Notes: generated by a model not told the origin, from the sequence alone. A stretch of DNA of 64,000 bases from Sabethes cyaneus (GCF_943734655.1 NC_071355.1:224134527-224198526); one strand, 5' to 3'; shown: positions 33,834-44,045, counted from the first letter of the stretch. Program-made: numbers and translations.

Positions 33834-35889
33834 GGCCTTCTCTGTTCAGTAGATACAACAGAATGAAACGCTTAAAATCCTAATTATACTCTGATCATTT
33901 CCGAAGGGGCGTCAAAATTCCTTTCTAAAAATTTAAAAAAAAAAGAACGAGTCGTCCCTAAGGCCAAGGCAAAATGAATGCGGGTGCTAAAACCGGTGTC
34001 GGGTGAGAACGGTGAAAACTAACAACAAAGGAAGTTTTTCGCTGGCCGGGGAAACAAAAAAGCTTTTAACCTGATGCAGTGGAAACAGATTCCACTGGCT
34101 GCTCGCTCCGAGGCAAGATATGGCTGTTTTCGCTTCCCGAGCGAAACCTAATTGCAAACAACGTTATTAACGTGTGGTAGACGGCAGCCGCGTGACGGCT
34201 TGGCTCCAGAAGTTCCAGAACAAGGGCAGACAAAACACCTCGGAGAGGTGCGATCGTCTCACGCGAAACATTAGACATTCGGAGCGGGGCGTTTTGGTCT
34301 TTCTTCTTCGCTCATGGACCACACACATACGGAAATAAGCCTATGGGCTAAGATCCCGAAAAGTCAAGATTCGGCATGTTAGACCCTCGGTGCGTTCCTT
34401 CGACCCTGCTCGACTGCTAATAACTTTATTAAGTAATTAATCTTATCCGGGATCTTATGCGACCCCCTCCAGGTCACTTTGCGGTTAAACCGGGACCAGC
34501 GGGAAGCGGTTGTGAATGGGTGTGAATCGTAATTAGTAGGTGGTCTAATTTGCTTTTGAAGTTGATAAATTGCCATCACACCAAACACAACACCAACTGT
34601 TGCTGTACACCGTTCAAATCATATGCTGCTCTGTCGGATTTATAGCTAAAACGACGCAGAGTCTTCGTGAATCATATGTTTACACCCGATTGAGGGTAAT
34701 AATTACGGGTGAATATTTCTCACCCGTTGGACTTGTTGGGTGGCATCGATCTTCTTTTTTCAGTGTTAGCCCAATTGCCTGAATCACCCTATATTTATAA
34801 TTTATTTGATCAAATTTAAAATTTCATCATGACTGTCCGAAAGCGTAATTTTTGATTCTCTAGAATGAATGAATTCAAATATTAGAGCAAGAAATACACT
34901 ACGATCGGGGGAAGAATGGCACTCATACAGCTACAATGTGTGATTTAATCCACCTAGCAGGAAGATTGAGCAATAAATAATTTCCTTGATTTGTTAAACA
35001 GCACTGTATTTGAATCGTTTTGTGTTGTTGAATACCTTTAATATCCGTTTCTGAGCCGATTGCATACTCTAATTTGGCATCGAAAAAGAAACGATTTAGC
35101 GATGTACAATTTTGTTAATGAACGATCAAAACTCAGTCGCGTCTGAGAAGAAGAAGAAAAAAAGCCATCAAAAGACAACAGAAGCAGAAAAAGAAGATGC
35201 GGGAACGATTTCGGCCAACGGGCATTACGACAGTAAGTCATTAAATTGGACGGCTTTTCCTCTTCGCTGTTGGTGAGCTGGTCACGCCGTTTTACTCGTC
35301 AGATTCCATTCTGACATTGTCAGTATAGGTACGGACTGGCTGGGATCGAATAGCATCTCTGGAAGTGAAAAATTTAATCATCTAAATATGGCTGCAGAAG
35401 CATGACCAATTTGAATATATATGAAAATGTTGTTCTTAGCAAAAGAATTTCATGTCAAGATTTTTTTTGGATTAGAAAGAACACGCATTAATTGTTTAAT
35501 AAAGAAATATTAAAATCTTCTCGGTCGTGACAAATAAACCAATTGAATATGGAAGATATTATTTTATTACTACAAGCTGATTGAGCTGATTGATTGAACA
35601 ATTTTACTCTTTTTCGTATTATCATAATGATAGAGTTTATTGAATGTAAATTATTATTCTTTGCCGGTTTTTCGGCTTTTCAGTCAAGTGGATGTAGCAA
35701 ACGATTGTTTTGCTTTTACTTATCCGACGTTTCGGCGATTTATTTCACCTTTTTCTAAGGACATTTATTTGCGCTTTTTCACAGAATTTGGAACTTGTTT
35801 TTTCAGTAATTAGTAAGTTTTAAATTCATATTTAATATAAGTATGCATTAAAATGGTCTGATTTTCATGATTTTTATGCAATTATCCTG
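33834..35889. other. No supported feature
   Basis: Contains an inverted copy of the terminal motif of the long dispersed repeat (TGATTTAATCCACCTAGC at 34941-34958). Otherwise no gene or repeat was recognised. Confidence 0.4.
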
Positions 35890-37478
35890 CCACCTAAAGC
35901 TTGGAGCCGGTGTGATCCGTGCTGTTTCAAGTAGTCGTCTCTCTTCAACTCGATCATTTCACTTAAAGGCTTATTTATTACATTTGGCATGATATAAAAA
36001 TAAATCTTTAAAAACGGGTTACGCTATTTACGTTTTATTTGATGGAAAAATATATCTGATTATTGTCTACGTCGAATATCATTTTTTCGTTCTGTGTGGT
36101 CCTGCCATATTGCACGTTGAGCACCCCCGTTTTTGGTGCCGGTGCGGTGGTTGAAGAGTATTGTTTGCACTGTCGCACTGTCGTCCGTCATCCTCATGAC
36201 GTGGCCGGCCCACCGTAGCCTACCGACCTTTGCCAGATGTACGATGGGAATCTCTTTAAGCAGGAGATATAGATCGTGATTAATACGCCTCCGCCACTCC
36301 CCGCTTTCAGTTTGTACTCCACCAAATATCACCGCAGTACCTTCCGCACGAACTTGGCAAGAGTACATATGTCCTCCGTGAGTAGCGTCACGTCCTCAAG
36401 TCCATAAAGAACTGCCGGTATGATAAGGATTTAATACATCGTCAGTTTCGCACGGCGGTGTAAGCTTCTTAATCGTAGCATTTTGCGAAGGCCAAAGTAG
36501 GCCCGATTTCCCACTTGAATGCGCCTCTGGTTTTCCTTACTAGTGTTGTTGTCCGTGGTCACTATCGAACCCAATTATATGGACTCATCTACCACTGCTA
36601 GTTCGTCGCCGTAAACAGTTACTGTCCGTGGGAGGTACGCGTTTGTTCCCTTTGTGCCTCTTCGTTTCATGTATTTGGTCTCCAACGCATTTATTTTTAG
36701 TCCAATCCTCCTGGACTCCGGTTGCTGGCTATGACATCAAAGTCATCTGCGAAGCCTAGGAGTTGACTGCCCTTGGTGAAAACCGTGCCTCTCATACTCG
36801 TTTCGATGCCTGCTCGCGGGCCACCTACTCAAGAGCGATGTTGAATCGCATGCAGAATAAACCATCACCTTGTGTCCCCGATATGCGCACGAAACACATC
36901 ACTCGATAAATAGGATCACTCGATCCATCAATGTAACTCTGATCAGTCGCGTCAGTTTATCCGAAAAACCGTGTTCGTGCGTTTTCTGCCATTTCTGCTA
37001 TAGCCGGTCTCGATCGACTGTATCGTATGCCGCTTTGAAATCAATAAAGATGTGATACGTGGGCACGTTGTACTCACAATATTTCTGCAATAGCGGTCGG
37101 ATGCAAAAAATCTGGTCCGTAGTTACGCGATCCTTCATGAAGCCCGCCTACTAATTCCTCACGAAAACCTATGCTGTCGTAACACGTAACAGGGAGAGTA
37201 TCTTGTAGGCAGCCAGCGTTTACAGCGTTATGCAGCGATAGTTGCAGCAGTCGAGACGATCACCCTTTTTGTAGATGGGACAAACCAGTCCTTCCATCCA
37301 TTCCTCCGGTAGCTTCTACCAGTATGTAGAGCCGCTACCGGCGATATTTGCAACGTTTTGCCGGCAGGCGGTCCTTACCAGCTACTATATTGACCTTCAG
37401 CAACTTGATTTCTCGCTTGACTTCTTGGAGATCAGGTGTTGGAACATTGTTTTCTTCCATGGTCACTACCAGGTTAAT
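35890..37478 (-). pseudogene. RTE relic: RT and C-terminal region
   Basis: On the minus strand: RT motif A remnants (FDFKAAYDTVDR-like) at about 37010-37060 and GDGLFCMRFNIALE (motif B) at about 36830-36870. INALETKYMKRRGTKGTNAY lies at about 36640-36700 and YKILIIPAVLYGLEDVTLLT at about 36375-36440. These are followed by EIPIVHLAKVGRLRWAGHVM RM at about 36185-36255 and a degenerate GTKNGGAQRAIWQDHTE at about 36090-36140. The extreme 3' part (35895-35960) matches 15615-15680 and is separated by about 90 bp of unrelated sequence. Many stops. Confidence 0.8.
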
Positions 37479-37572
37479 GCAGAAATGGAGTGCAGAATAC
37501 AGCATACACCCTGGCAACATTACAATAGATCAATAATGTTGTGGTCAAAGTGATAAGCCCATACAAAAAAAA
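37479..37572 (+). mobile_element. 94-bp retroposed insertion with poly-A and 8-bp TSD
   Basis: AGGTTAAT occurs at 37471-37478 and again at 37573-37580. The 94 bp in between end in a run of nine As and are absent from the homologous relic at about 17230 (which reads TAGGTTATCTTCC). Poly-A plus TSD indicates L1-type retroposition of a short RNA or a truncated transcript. I do not recognise the source RNA. Confidence 0.75.
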
Positions 37573-38368
37573 AGGTTAATTTTCGTTCCGCCTTCTTCTG
37601 TAACTTTACCATTGAGGTGTACATCAAAGAACTGTTTCCACCTAGCGACCACCTCGCGCTCGTTTGTGATTAGATTCCCTCCATCGCACAGTGGTTTGAT
37701 TGCTCGGATTCGTGAACTTTTTTAATAACTCTTTTCATAGTGTTTTTTTCAATATGGCGTCTTCGGAAGAATTTCTGTATATCAATAGACGCAACGACTG
37801 GTGGTTAGTATTAGTTCGGAACTCAACCACAGGTGGCGCTGCAAAATGTAACTTTCTTATTTGACTATATAGAGCTATAGTATGTTCTAGAAAGTTTTAG
37901 ATAATCTTATTATGAAGCTTTTTGCTGAAAACATTATTCCTCTAAGTATCACAGTTTTCGAGATATTAAGCGTCTTTCATGACGGACCCCCACAAATCGG
38001 AGTTTTCACTGTAGCTTCAAAACTATGTGATTTAGGGAAAAATAGTGTTCTGCAAACATTTGCATCTATTAAAATCACACACTTTTGCAGAAGAAAGTGA
38101 ACACGTATCTTCTATACAGAGCGAGTTACTGAACGATTTAGGTAAAAATTAGCCATACTTCGTACTGCTATACAATAAAAACTTGGAAAAACTGGCGGCC
38201 GAGATATAATTAAAGTGAAAGTACATTCAAAACTGATCTTAAAACATGCTAAGTCATTTGTCTCTTTAAGTATCTTCATCATTTAATTTGCATTTCCAAA
38301 AAGTGTTACTCAGTCTTTTAGAGACATATATGATATATACCATAATGTTTACTATATCCCATCGCCCT

Positions 38369-38572
38369 GTTAACCACAAGGTACGATGCTAATCTAACAA
38401 GCCAGTCGTCGTATGTCTAATCTCGGCTGTGTGGTACTGCTAGAGTTTAATAGGATCCTTACACTAGTCCTGTAATGGTCCTGTACTCTAATAACCGGCT
38501 GCGAAGCCTGCCGATAAACAAGGGCAATGTCCTCAAGACGGCTATACCCAAAGCTTTGCTCTACTTGTATCG
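38369..38572 (+). repeat. tRNA-derived SINE captured in left foldback arm
   Basis: Contains GGTACGATGCTAATCTAACA, AGCCAGTCGTCG, a degraded B box (GTCTAATCTCGG), GGTCCTGTACTCTAATAACC and the end AAAGCTTTGCTCTACTT. The same family occurs free at 54290-54490 with an intact B box (GTTCGAATCTC). The reverse complement is in the other arm at 39325-39530. Confidence 0.7.
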
Positions 38573-38582
38573 CAAGAGACTA

Positions 38583-38965
38583 GTAAGAAAAGCAAACTAA
38601 TGTTAGGTAATTAAAAGTCATTACTTTGAGCGTCTTAGCAGAATCTCGAATACGGGAATATTGTGATAGATTTTTGTTATGTAACAGAATTAAACAGAAA
38701 ACTTCTTCAACTCGTAATGTTAGGGGTTTTTAATTTTACATAATTGCAAATCCATGTTTGCTGCCGTTCTAAAACATTTTCTGGTTTGGTTATGTTGTCA
38801 TTTATCTGAAATTAAAAGCCCCTAACATTACGAGTTGAAGAAAAAGTTTTCTGTTTAATTCTGTTACATAACAAAAATCTATCACAATATTCCCGTATTC
38901 GAGATTCTGCTAAGACGCTCAAAGTAATGACTTTTAATTACCTAACATTAGTTTGCTTTTCTTAC
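38583..38965. mobile_element. 383-bp TA-flanked MITE nested in the foldback element
   Basis: Its ends are GTAAGAAAAGCAAACTAATG and the exact complement, with arms of about 155 bp each (38583-38736 and 38809-38965). It is flanked by TA at 38581-38582 and 38966-38967. The opposite arm of the foldback (39311-39325) reads straight through as ACAGTAGTCTC, giving the empty site. This proves insertion at a TA dinucleotide, as in Tc1/mariner-type MITEs. Confidence 0.9.
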
Positions 38966-39324
38966 TACTGTGTTACCTGACTCACTGCGAAATGCGTTGT
39001 ATTCGCGGGATCGTGTTGGTTCGAAAGGCTTCGAAAAATATCGCCCTTGTATCGAAAATATCGTTAATTTTGATCACTAAAAATAACGTACTTAAACATT
39101 ATATTTCATGTGCCAGTAGTACGCAATAATTGTATTGTGAAACTGAATTGTTATTTATGCAACTTTTTACAAATTAAATGCGATAACAAAAGCACAACTT
39201 ATAAAAAATCGTTTGTTGTCGATATTAACTGCATATGCGTTATAAACGAATAAAACGCATGGTTACGTTTTATTTCAATAATACGCATATTCGCAGTGAG
39301 TCAGGTAAAACAGTAGTCTCTTGC

Positions 39325-39530
39325 GATACAAGTAGAGCAAAGCTTTGGGTAAAACCGTCTTGAGGACATTGCTCTTGTTTATCGGCAGGCTTCGCAGCCG
39401 GTTATTAGAGTACAGGACCATTACAGGACTAGTGTAAGGATCCTATTAAACTCTAGCAGTACCACACAGCCGAGATTAGACATACGACGACTGGCTTGTT
39501 AGATTAGCATCGTACCTTGCTGTTAACAGG
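39325..39530 (-). repeat. tRNA-derived SINE captured in right foldback arm
   Basis: Reverse complement of the SINE at 38369-38572, with few differences. Its presence at the same place in both arms shows that the SINE was acquired before the arm was duplicated and inverted. Confidence 0.7.
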
Positions 39531-40289
39531 GCGATGGGATATAGTAAACATTATGATATATATCATATATGTCTCTAAAAAACTGAGTAACACTTTTTGG
39601 AAATGCAAATTAAATGATGAAGATACTTAAAGAGACAAATGACTTAGCATGTTTTAAGATCAGTTTTGAATGTACTTTCACTTTAATTATATCTCGGCCG
39701 CCAGTTTTTCCAAGTTTTTATTGTATAGCAGTACGAAGTATGGCTAATTTTTACCTAAATCGTTCAGTAACTCGCTCTATATAGAAGATACGTGTTCACT
39801 TTCTTCTGCAAAAGTGTGTGATTTTAATAAATGCAAATGTTTGCAGAACACTATTTTTCCCTAAATCACATAGTTTTGAACCTACAGTGAAAAACTCGAT
39901 TTGTGGGGGTCCGTCATGAAAGACGCTTAATATCTCGAAAACTGTGATACTTAGAGGAATAATGTTTTTAGCAAAAAGCTTCATAATAAGATTATCTAAA
40001 ACTTTCTAGAACATACTATAGCTCTAAATCATTAAATTAGAAAGTTAAATTTTGCAGCGCCACCTGTGTTTGAGTTCCGAACTAATACTAACCATCAGTT
40101 GCTGCGCCTATTGATATACAGAAATTCTTCCAAAGACGCCATATTGAAAAAAACACTATGAAAAGAGTTATTAAAAAAGTTCACGATTCCAGAGCAATCA
40201 AACCACTGTGCATCGTCCCTACACATGCTAGGGTTCGGTGTGTTGCCATTACGAGTTTGTAGACCAACCTCGAGTTTTTAGTATTGACC

Positions 40290-40500
40290 TTGAAATGCCG
40301 TCAAACATATTTTATTATTTTGACGTAGGACTACGTCTTTGTTTACTATACTATACTTTGTGAAAACGAAAATAGAAGTGTAACGTTTGAATGAAAGATT
40401 TCAAATGCTAATAACTACTAAACTACTGAACGAAACTGAACAATTTATATGTCGTTGGATTGATAAAATGGCCAGCAATTTTATGGGAGTTAGAGACCAA
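40290..40500 (+). repeat. Dispersed repeat d, copy 1
   Basis: ACTACGTCTTTGTTTACTAT and GAATGAAAGATTTCAAATGC, followed by GTTGGATTGATAAAATGGCC and AGCAATTTTA. All occur in the same order at 60990-61165. Confidence 0.75.
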
Positions 40501-40530
40501 TTTTAAGGAGGACGTAAGAGGAGGGGGGGG

Positions 40531-40800
40531 GGGCTCCCATACAAATGAAATACAAATTTCCTCATAAGTCTAGAACTAATCAAACAAATGGATCCAAATT
40601 TGGCATGTGGTGGTTTCAGAAGGCAGGAATTTTTTCTATGGTGAATTGAGATCCCTTCCCTCTTTAAGAAAGGGGCTCCCATACAAATAATGTACAAATT
40701 CCCTCATGATTCGAGAACTAATCAAGCAAATGGAACCAAATTTGGCATGTGGGGGTTATTAGAGGCATGAATTTATTTTATGATGGTTTGAGGATAAGGA
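40531..40800 (+). repeat. Two-unit tandem repeat, about 145-bp period
   Basis: Both units begin GGGGCTCCCATACAAAT and contain CCAAATTTGGCATGTGG, but have diverged at roughly one position in ten. An 11-base G run precedes the first unit. Confidence 0.8.
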
Positions 40801-41449
40801 CTCTCATAAAAATAAAATAGACATTTTTGCGTATGTGCTATATTTTCTGCTATGTGCTATTTTCTGCTATGCTATGTAATAAGCGGTAAGCTGTGCAAGA
40901 AAATTAGTAAAATCTCGGAGCAAAAGACAGTGAATCGACGCCGCTTACTTACGTGTCTGTTTCCATTCATGTCAAAAGAGAAGGACATTCGAATAACACG
41001 TCATATTTGTGATGAACGTGCTTTGGTTTTTATGTTATTTGTAACCAATGGCCCTTTTAAAGGCCACAAGCGAGTTAAAGTAAGATTATTGAAACATGTC
41101 AAACTACGCATAAACATTTGCAATACAATAATATGTGGGCCGCTCATTCACTACCATTTCAACCTTTATGGTCCATACAAGTGATTTTTAAAAGAAACCT
41201 ATATGTCTCATTGGTTGCAGGCCTTGTACTTCAGGGGGTTCAGTCCGTATTTTACAAGCGACCATTGCATTCAATAAAGAATTGAATTTAAATATTTCGT
41301 TCTTCTCTTTTAAAAATTCCATTAAACAATGGCACTAACAGATTCTTATAATCATACATATGCCTGCATTTCTAGTTTACATTAGTCCTTAATCGAATGA
41401 TCTGATATTGTCCTACGTCACCCTTTCGTACAATCCTTAGGGCTGTGTA

Positions 41450-41640
41450 CACTCAAGTACTTTTTTTACACGGTTTAGTTTTTTGAGTATTAAGAACGGG
41501 GTAACTTAGAGACCATTCATTTATTTCTCAATACACTTGGGAGTAGCTCGACATTCCTCAGGTAGATTGTAAATAGTTGCTTAGCTGCACCGTTTTCGAG
41601 TAATCGAAAAAAACAAACCGTGTAAAAAAAGACTTGAGTG
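41450..41640. mobile_element. 191-bp TA-flanked MITE
   Basis: The left end CACTCAAGTACTTTTTTTAC and the complement of the right end CACTCAAGTCTTTTTTTAC match for about 35 bp (through ACACGGTTT). Both sides are flanked by TA (41448-41449 and 41641-41642). No coding capacity. Tc1/mariner-type by target duplication. Confidence 0.8.
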
Positions 41641-41651
41641 TACCTTGTAGT

Positions 41652-41957
41652 TTTTTTTCAAACGATGGTTCTACAATTGATGAAGGGACGGTAGGGGAAA
41701 GTAATGAAAATTTTTTGGAAAATGGAGGGGAAAGACTGGAAAGGGGGGGGGGGGGGGGGGTGAAATACGCAGCTACGCTTAACAAGTCGTCGTTGTGACT
41801 CCTACCTTTTGTCCAATGCTGGAGCTATTATCAGAGATTATAACCGGATTCGAGCCCACAACACCCGCCAGGGCATATAGCTCGCTGGTACTTGTACCTT
41901 TGAACCATAGAGGCGCCTACCGTCCCTTCATCAATTGTAGAACCATCGTTTCAAAAA
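41652..41957 (-). mobile_element. tRNA-headed segment inside a 42-bp inverted repeat
   Basis: Outer arms at 41652-41695 and 41916-41957 are exact complements (AACGATGGTTCTACAATTGA, then TGAAGGGACGGTAGG). On the minus strand an A box TGGTTCAAAGG (plus 41897-41907) and a B box GGGCTCGAATCC (plus 41846-41857) follow the right arm. An 18-base G tract lies at 41743-41760. It reads as a tRNA-derived SINE whose start region is duplicated in inverted form at its other side. Confidence 0.6.
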
Positions 41958-41971
41958 ATCTTACGAGTTTG

Positions 41972-43190
41972 GTTCACTTTCTTGTAAAACGTGCGCGTGC
42001 TATTAGCTCGGAAAAGCTGTTCTAATTCTTCACGATCTCTGTCTTTCTTTTGGAGCTTTTTACTCCTCAGGATCGTGGTCAACTGGTTCCTTGCTCATCA
42101 GCATTTGGCCAAGTTCTCCCTAGTTGCAATGCTCAGATAATTTTACCAAGCATTTTTTTCTCCACCACTTTTGTATGTCGTTTTGTATACTCCGGGGCTC
42201 TCCACCTGGTACCTCGATAGCGGCCCCTCCGGTGGTCGAGCGTAATCTGCCTCATCCAGTATTCGCCCGGAGTTCTCGGCAGATTGCCGGATATCTAGCT
42301 GCCTGATGATTAACCGACGAGGACGGCTTTGACGTGTCTGGTACACGGTTGACAGTTTTGAGTTAACTTATTTTGCCGCTACTCGCATGACAGTATCATT
42401 TTCATGGGAAACTCCATAGAAAATGGGACTGTTATGCGAGTAGCGTCAGTATACTGGTCAGATTCGCACATCCTAGGGAACGTATGCTCGTGGGGTTAGA
42501 GAAGAATCGACCATCTATGAGAACGTGGTCAATTTGGTTCATTGTACGTTGGTGATCCCCAGATGATTATGTGGATATCTTTGCGTGGGAAAAGTTGCGT
42601 CGAATCACCAGCCTCAGGACGCCGCGTACATATCATTGGCCGTTATCGTTTGTGTCGGTGTGCACCCTGTGGGGTGCTATTACCGGTCTATACAATTCTT
42701 TCCTACAGACCTGGGCGTTCACATCCCCAATGACGATCGTGATGACCCGTGACGAACAGCTCAGCTGTCGTACGTTGCCTCCAACCTCGCGTAAAAGGCT
42801 TCCTTCTCATCATCGGGTCTACGTTCTTGCGGGCAGTGTACGTTGATGATGCTGTAATTGAAGAAACGTCCTTTTACACTCAACAGACAAATTCTCTCAT
42901 TGATCGCCTTCCAATCTAGCACACGATCCTGCATTCTGTCCAATACTAAAAAGCGCGTTCCTATTCGTAGTGTCACTGCTCTAATAAAACTGTGCCTTTT
43001 TGCGTGCATCTTCCGAATCTTATCTTCTTTGCGACGGATTTCCTTACGATGCCGAGTTTAGCAGGTTCAAGCTGTTCTAGCAGCACTCGGTCGTCATAGA
43101 TCGAGGCCAAATACGCCGATCCGTGTTTGTTTGAATGCTCATAGTAAATTGATTTAGGCTCTTTAGCTTCCACCGAGGTTGGTTATCCGA
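41972..43190 (-). pseudogene. RTE relic: endonuclease region
   Basis: On the minus strand RFFNYSIINVHCPQERRPDD EKEAFYARLEATYD at about 42775-42880 is the central endonuclease block. Upstream is RMQDRVLDWKAINERICLLS at about 42880-42950, and downstream the EN-RT linker at 41972-42340. Stops and indels are frequent. A small inverted-repeat insertion lies at 42372-42448. Confidence 0.8.
42372..42448. mobile_element. Small inverted-repeat MITE in the RTE endonuclease
   Basis: CGCTACTCGCATGACAGT on the left pairs with ACTGTTATGCGAGTAGCG on the right, around an approximately 40-bp centre. It interrupts the endonuclease reading region. Target duplications are unclear. Confidence 0.6.
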
Positions 43191-43219
43191 TCTGCGCTAA
43201 GGTTGTTCGTTTTCCAGCT

Positions 43220-43620
43220 GGTACCACAGGAGGTAGGGATAGAAGTTACTGGATAAGAGGCTAAAGATCACTATGGTGTCTGAATTACGCATTATCCAAG
43301 GTGCATCAACTATGGAAAGAATGGGGTAGTATTTAAGTTTCTTAACTGCCGCCTCCCAGAAACCACCGAAATGCGGTGCTTCTGACGAAATAAACTGAAA
43401 TTCAACTCCCTTTGTCAGCGCTCAATTGGCCAATAAGTTGAGGTATACTTTTGTTGTATCTGCCGTAACTTACACATAGCGCTGATGAACGTTGCTGTTG
43501 GCATGTCCAATACTATGGCTTTTGCAGTCAAACACACGTAACTGCGACCTACGAGCTGTTGAACCAGAAACGGTTCACAATCATCCAGTATAGTTTGTTC
43601 AAGGACCTTCGATCAATTAA
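43220..43620 (-). pseudogene. BEL/Pao-type integrase relic
   Basis: The minus-strand frames read SYVCLTAKAIVLDMPTATFI (compare YVCLATKAIHLELVSDLSTEAF) and then SSEAPHFGGFWEAAVKKLKY (compare APHFGGLWEAAVKSFK). These are the core and the end of an LTR-retrotransposon integrase, with the middle deleted. Confidence 0.7.
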
Positions 43621-43661
43621 AACGTAACTGCCAATAATACAGTCATATAATACTGACGTGG

Positions 43662-44045
43662 TTGTTGGTGCGAACGGGAATGCTTCAAATGTTAGTAAAC
43701 CTTTCTTCGAGCGAAATCCTTTCAACGTACAGGAAAGAATTCAAGGTAAATAGCTGCGAGTTTCTGTGCTGGCCCAGTGTATTTGGTGATGAATGGATCT
43801 GGAAATCAACCGAGTGTATTGATGATCATAAAACCATCATAAAGAACCCAGCGGAGAACAATGGAGAAATAGGACCACTAAATTCGGTTTTCAATTATCA
43901 GATACATTACAAAATACAAGCAGTAGATACGTTACAAAAATCATTTCTATCAATTAGTTTCACAAGTTGGCAGCGCAAAGTCCTAAGTTTCACTGATTTT
44001 GGAGAGATTCAAGACTTGGTAAGAAGCAAAATACCAAATCACTAA
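43662..44045 (+). pseudogene. Possible BEL/Pao-type fragment, opposite orientation
   Basis: The 127-residue frame contains NSCEFLCWPSVFGDEWIWKS and then QKSFLSISFTSWQRKVLSFT. The arrangement resembles the segment between RNase H and integrase in BEL/Pao (GPxFL...WPW..., FSSWxRLxRVxAxxLRF). It runs opposite to the integrase piece beside it. Similarity is weak, and a chance frame is possible. Confidence 0.35.

Larger units (their letters stand above)
37687..40210. mobile_element. 2.5-kb foldback transposon, Transib-like ends
   Basis: The two ends are inverted copies: left CACAGTGGTTTGATTGCTC, right its complement ending at 40210. They are flanked by the 5-bp duplication CATCG (37682-37686 and 40211-40215). 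The arms are very long: 37687-38580 plus 38968-38997 on the left and 39283-40210 on the right, over 900 bp each and nearly identical. A 285-bp loop (38998-39282) separates them. No transposase frame exists, and the 62-residue frames at 37912 and 39796 are mirror images from the arms. Transib elements are known for 5-bp GC-rich duplications and ends starting CAC(A/T)(A/G)TG, like the recombination-signal heptamer CACAGTG. The assignment is inference from these features. Confidence 0.85.
40260..41960. mobile_element. 1.7-kb composite insertion with 11-bp TSD
   Basis: TTACGAGTTTG occurs at 40249-40259 and at 41961-41971. The flanking RTE sequence is continuous when one copy and the 1.7 kb are removed. 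Inside are a block shared with 60990-61165 (TTTTGACGTAGGACTACGTC), an 11-base G tract, a two-unit tandem repeat (40531-40800), a 191-bp MITE and a tRNA-headed segment within an inverted repeat. The 110-residue plus frame at 40852-41184 has no recognisable domain. The identity of the carrier element is unknown. Confidence 0.7.
35890..43190 (-). mobile_element. RTE-type retrotransposon relic expanded by nested insertions
   Basis: One minus-strand element can be followed from its endonuclease (43190-41972) through the linker (40259-40216, 37686-37573, 37478-37320) and RT (37320-36370) to the C-terminus (36370-36060) and 3' end (35890-35970). It is broken by insertions at 42355-42455, 40260-41960, 37687-40210 and 37479-37572. 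Removing these leaves about 2.9 kb, close to the roughly 3.2 kb expected of RTE elements. The order of blocks is confirmed by the relic at 15.6-17.5 kb, which lacks these insertions. Confidence 0.85.

Noticed and set aside
37912..39984. Two nearly identical 62-residue frames on opposite strands, looking like a duplicated small gene
   Set aside because: They are mirror images created by the inverted arms of the foldback element and show no domain or coding bias.
40852..41184. 110-residue plus-strand frame as a host gene
   Set aside because: It lies inside a recognised composite insertion, has no domain and no splice or promoter context.
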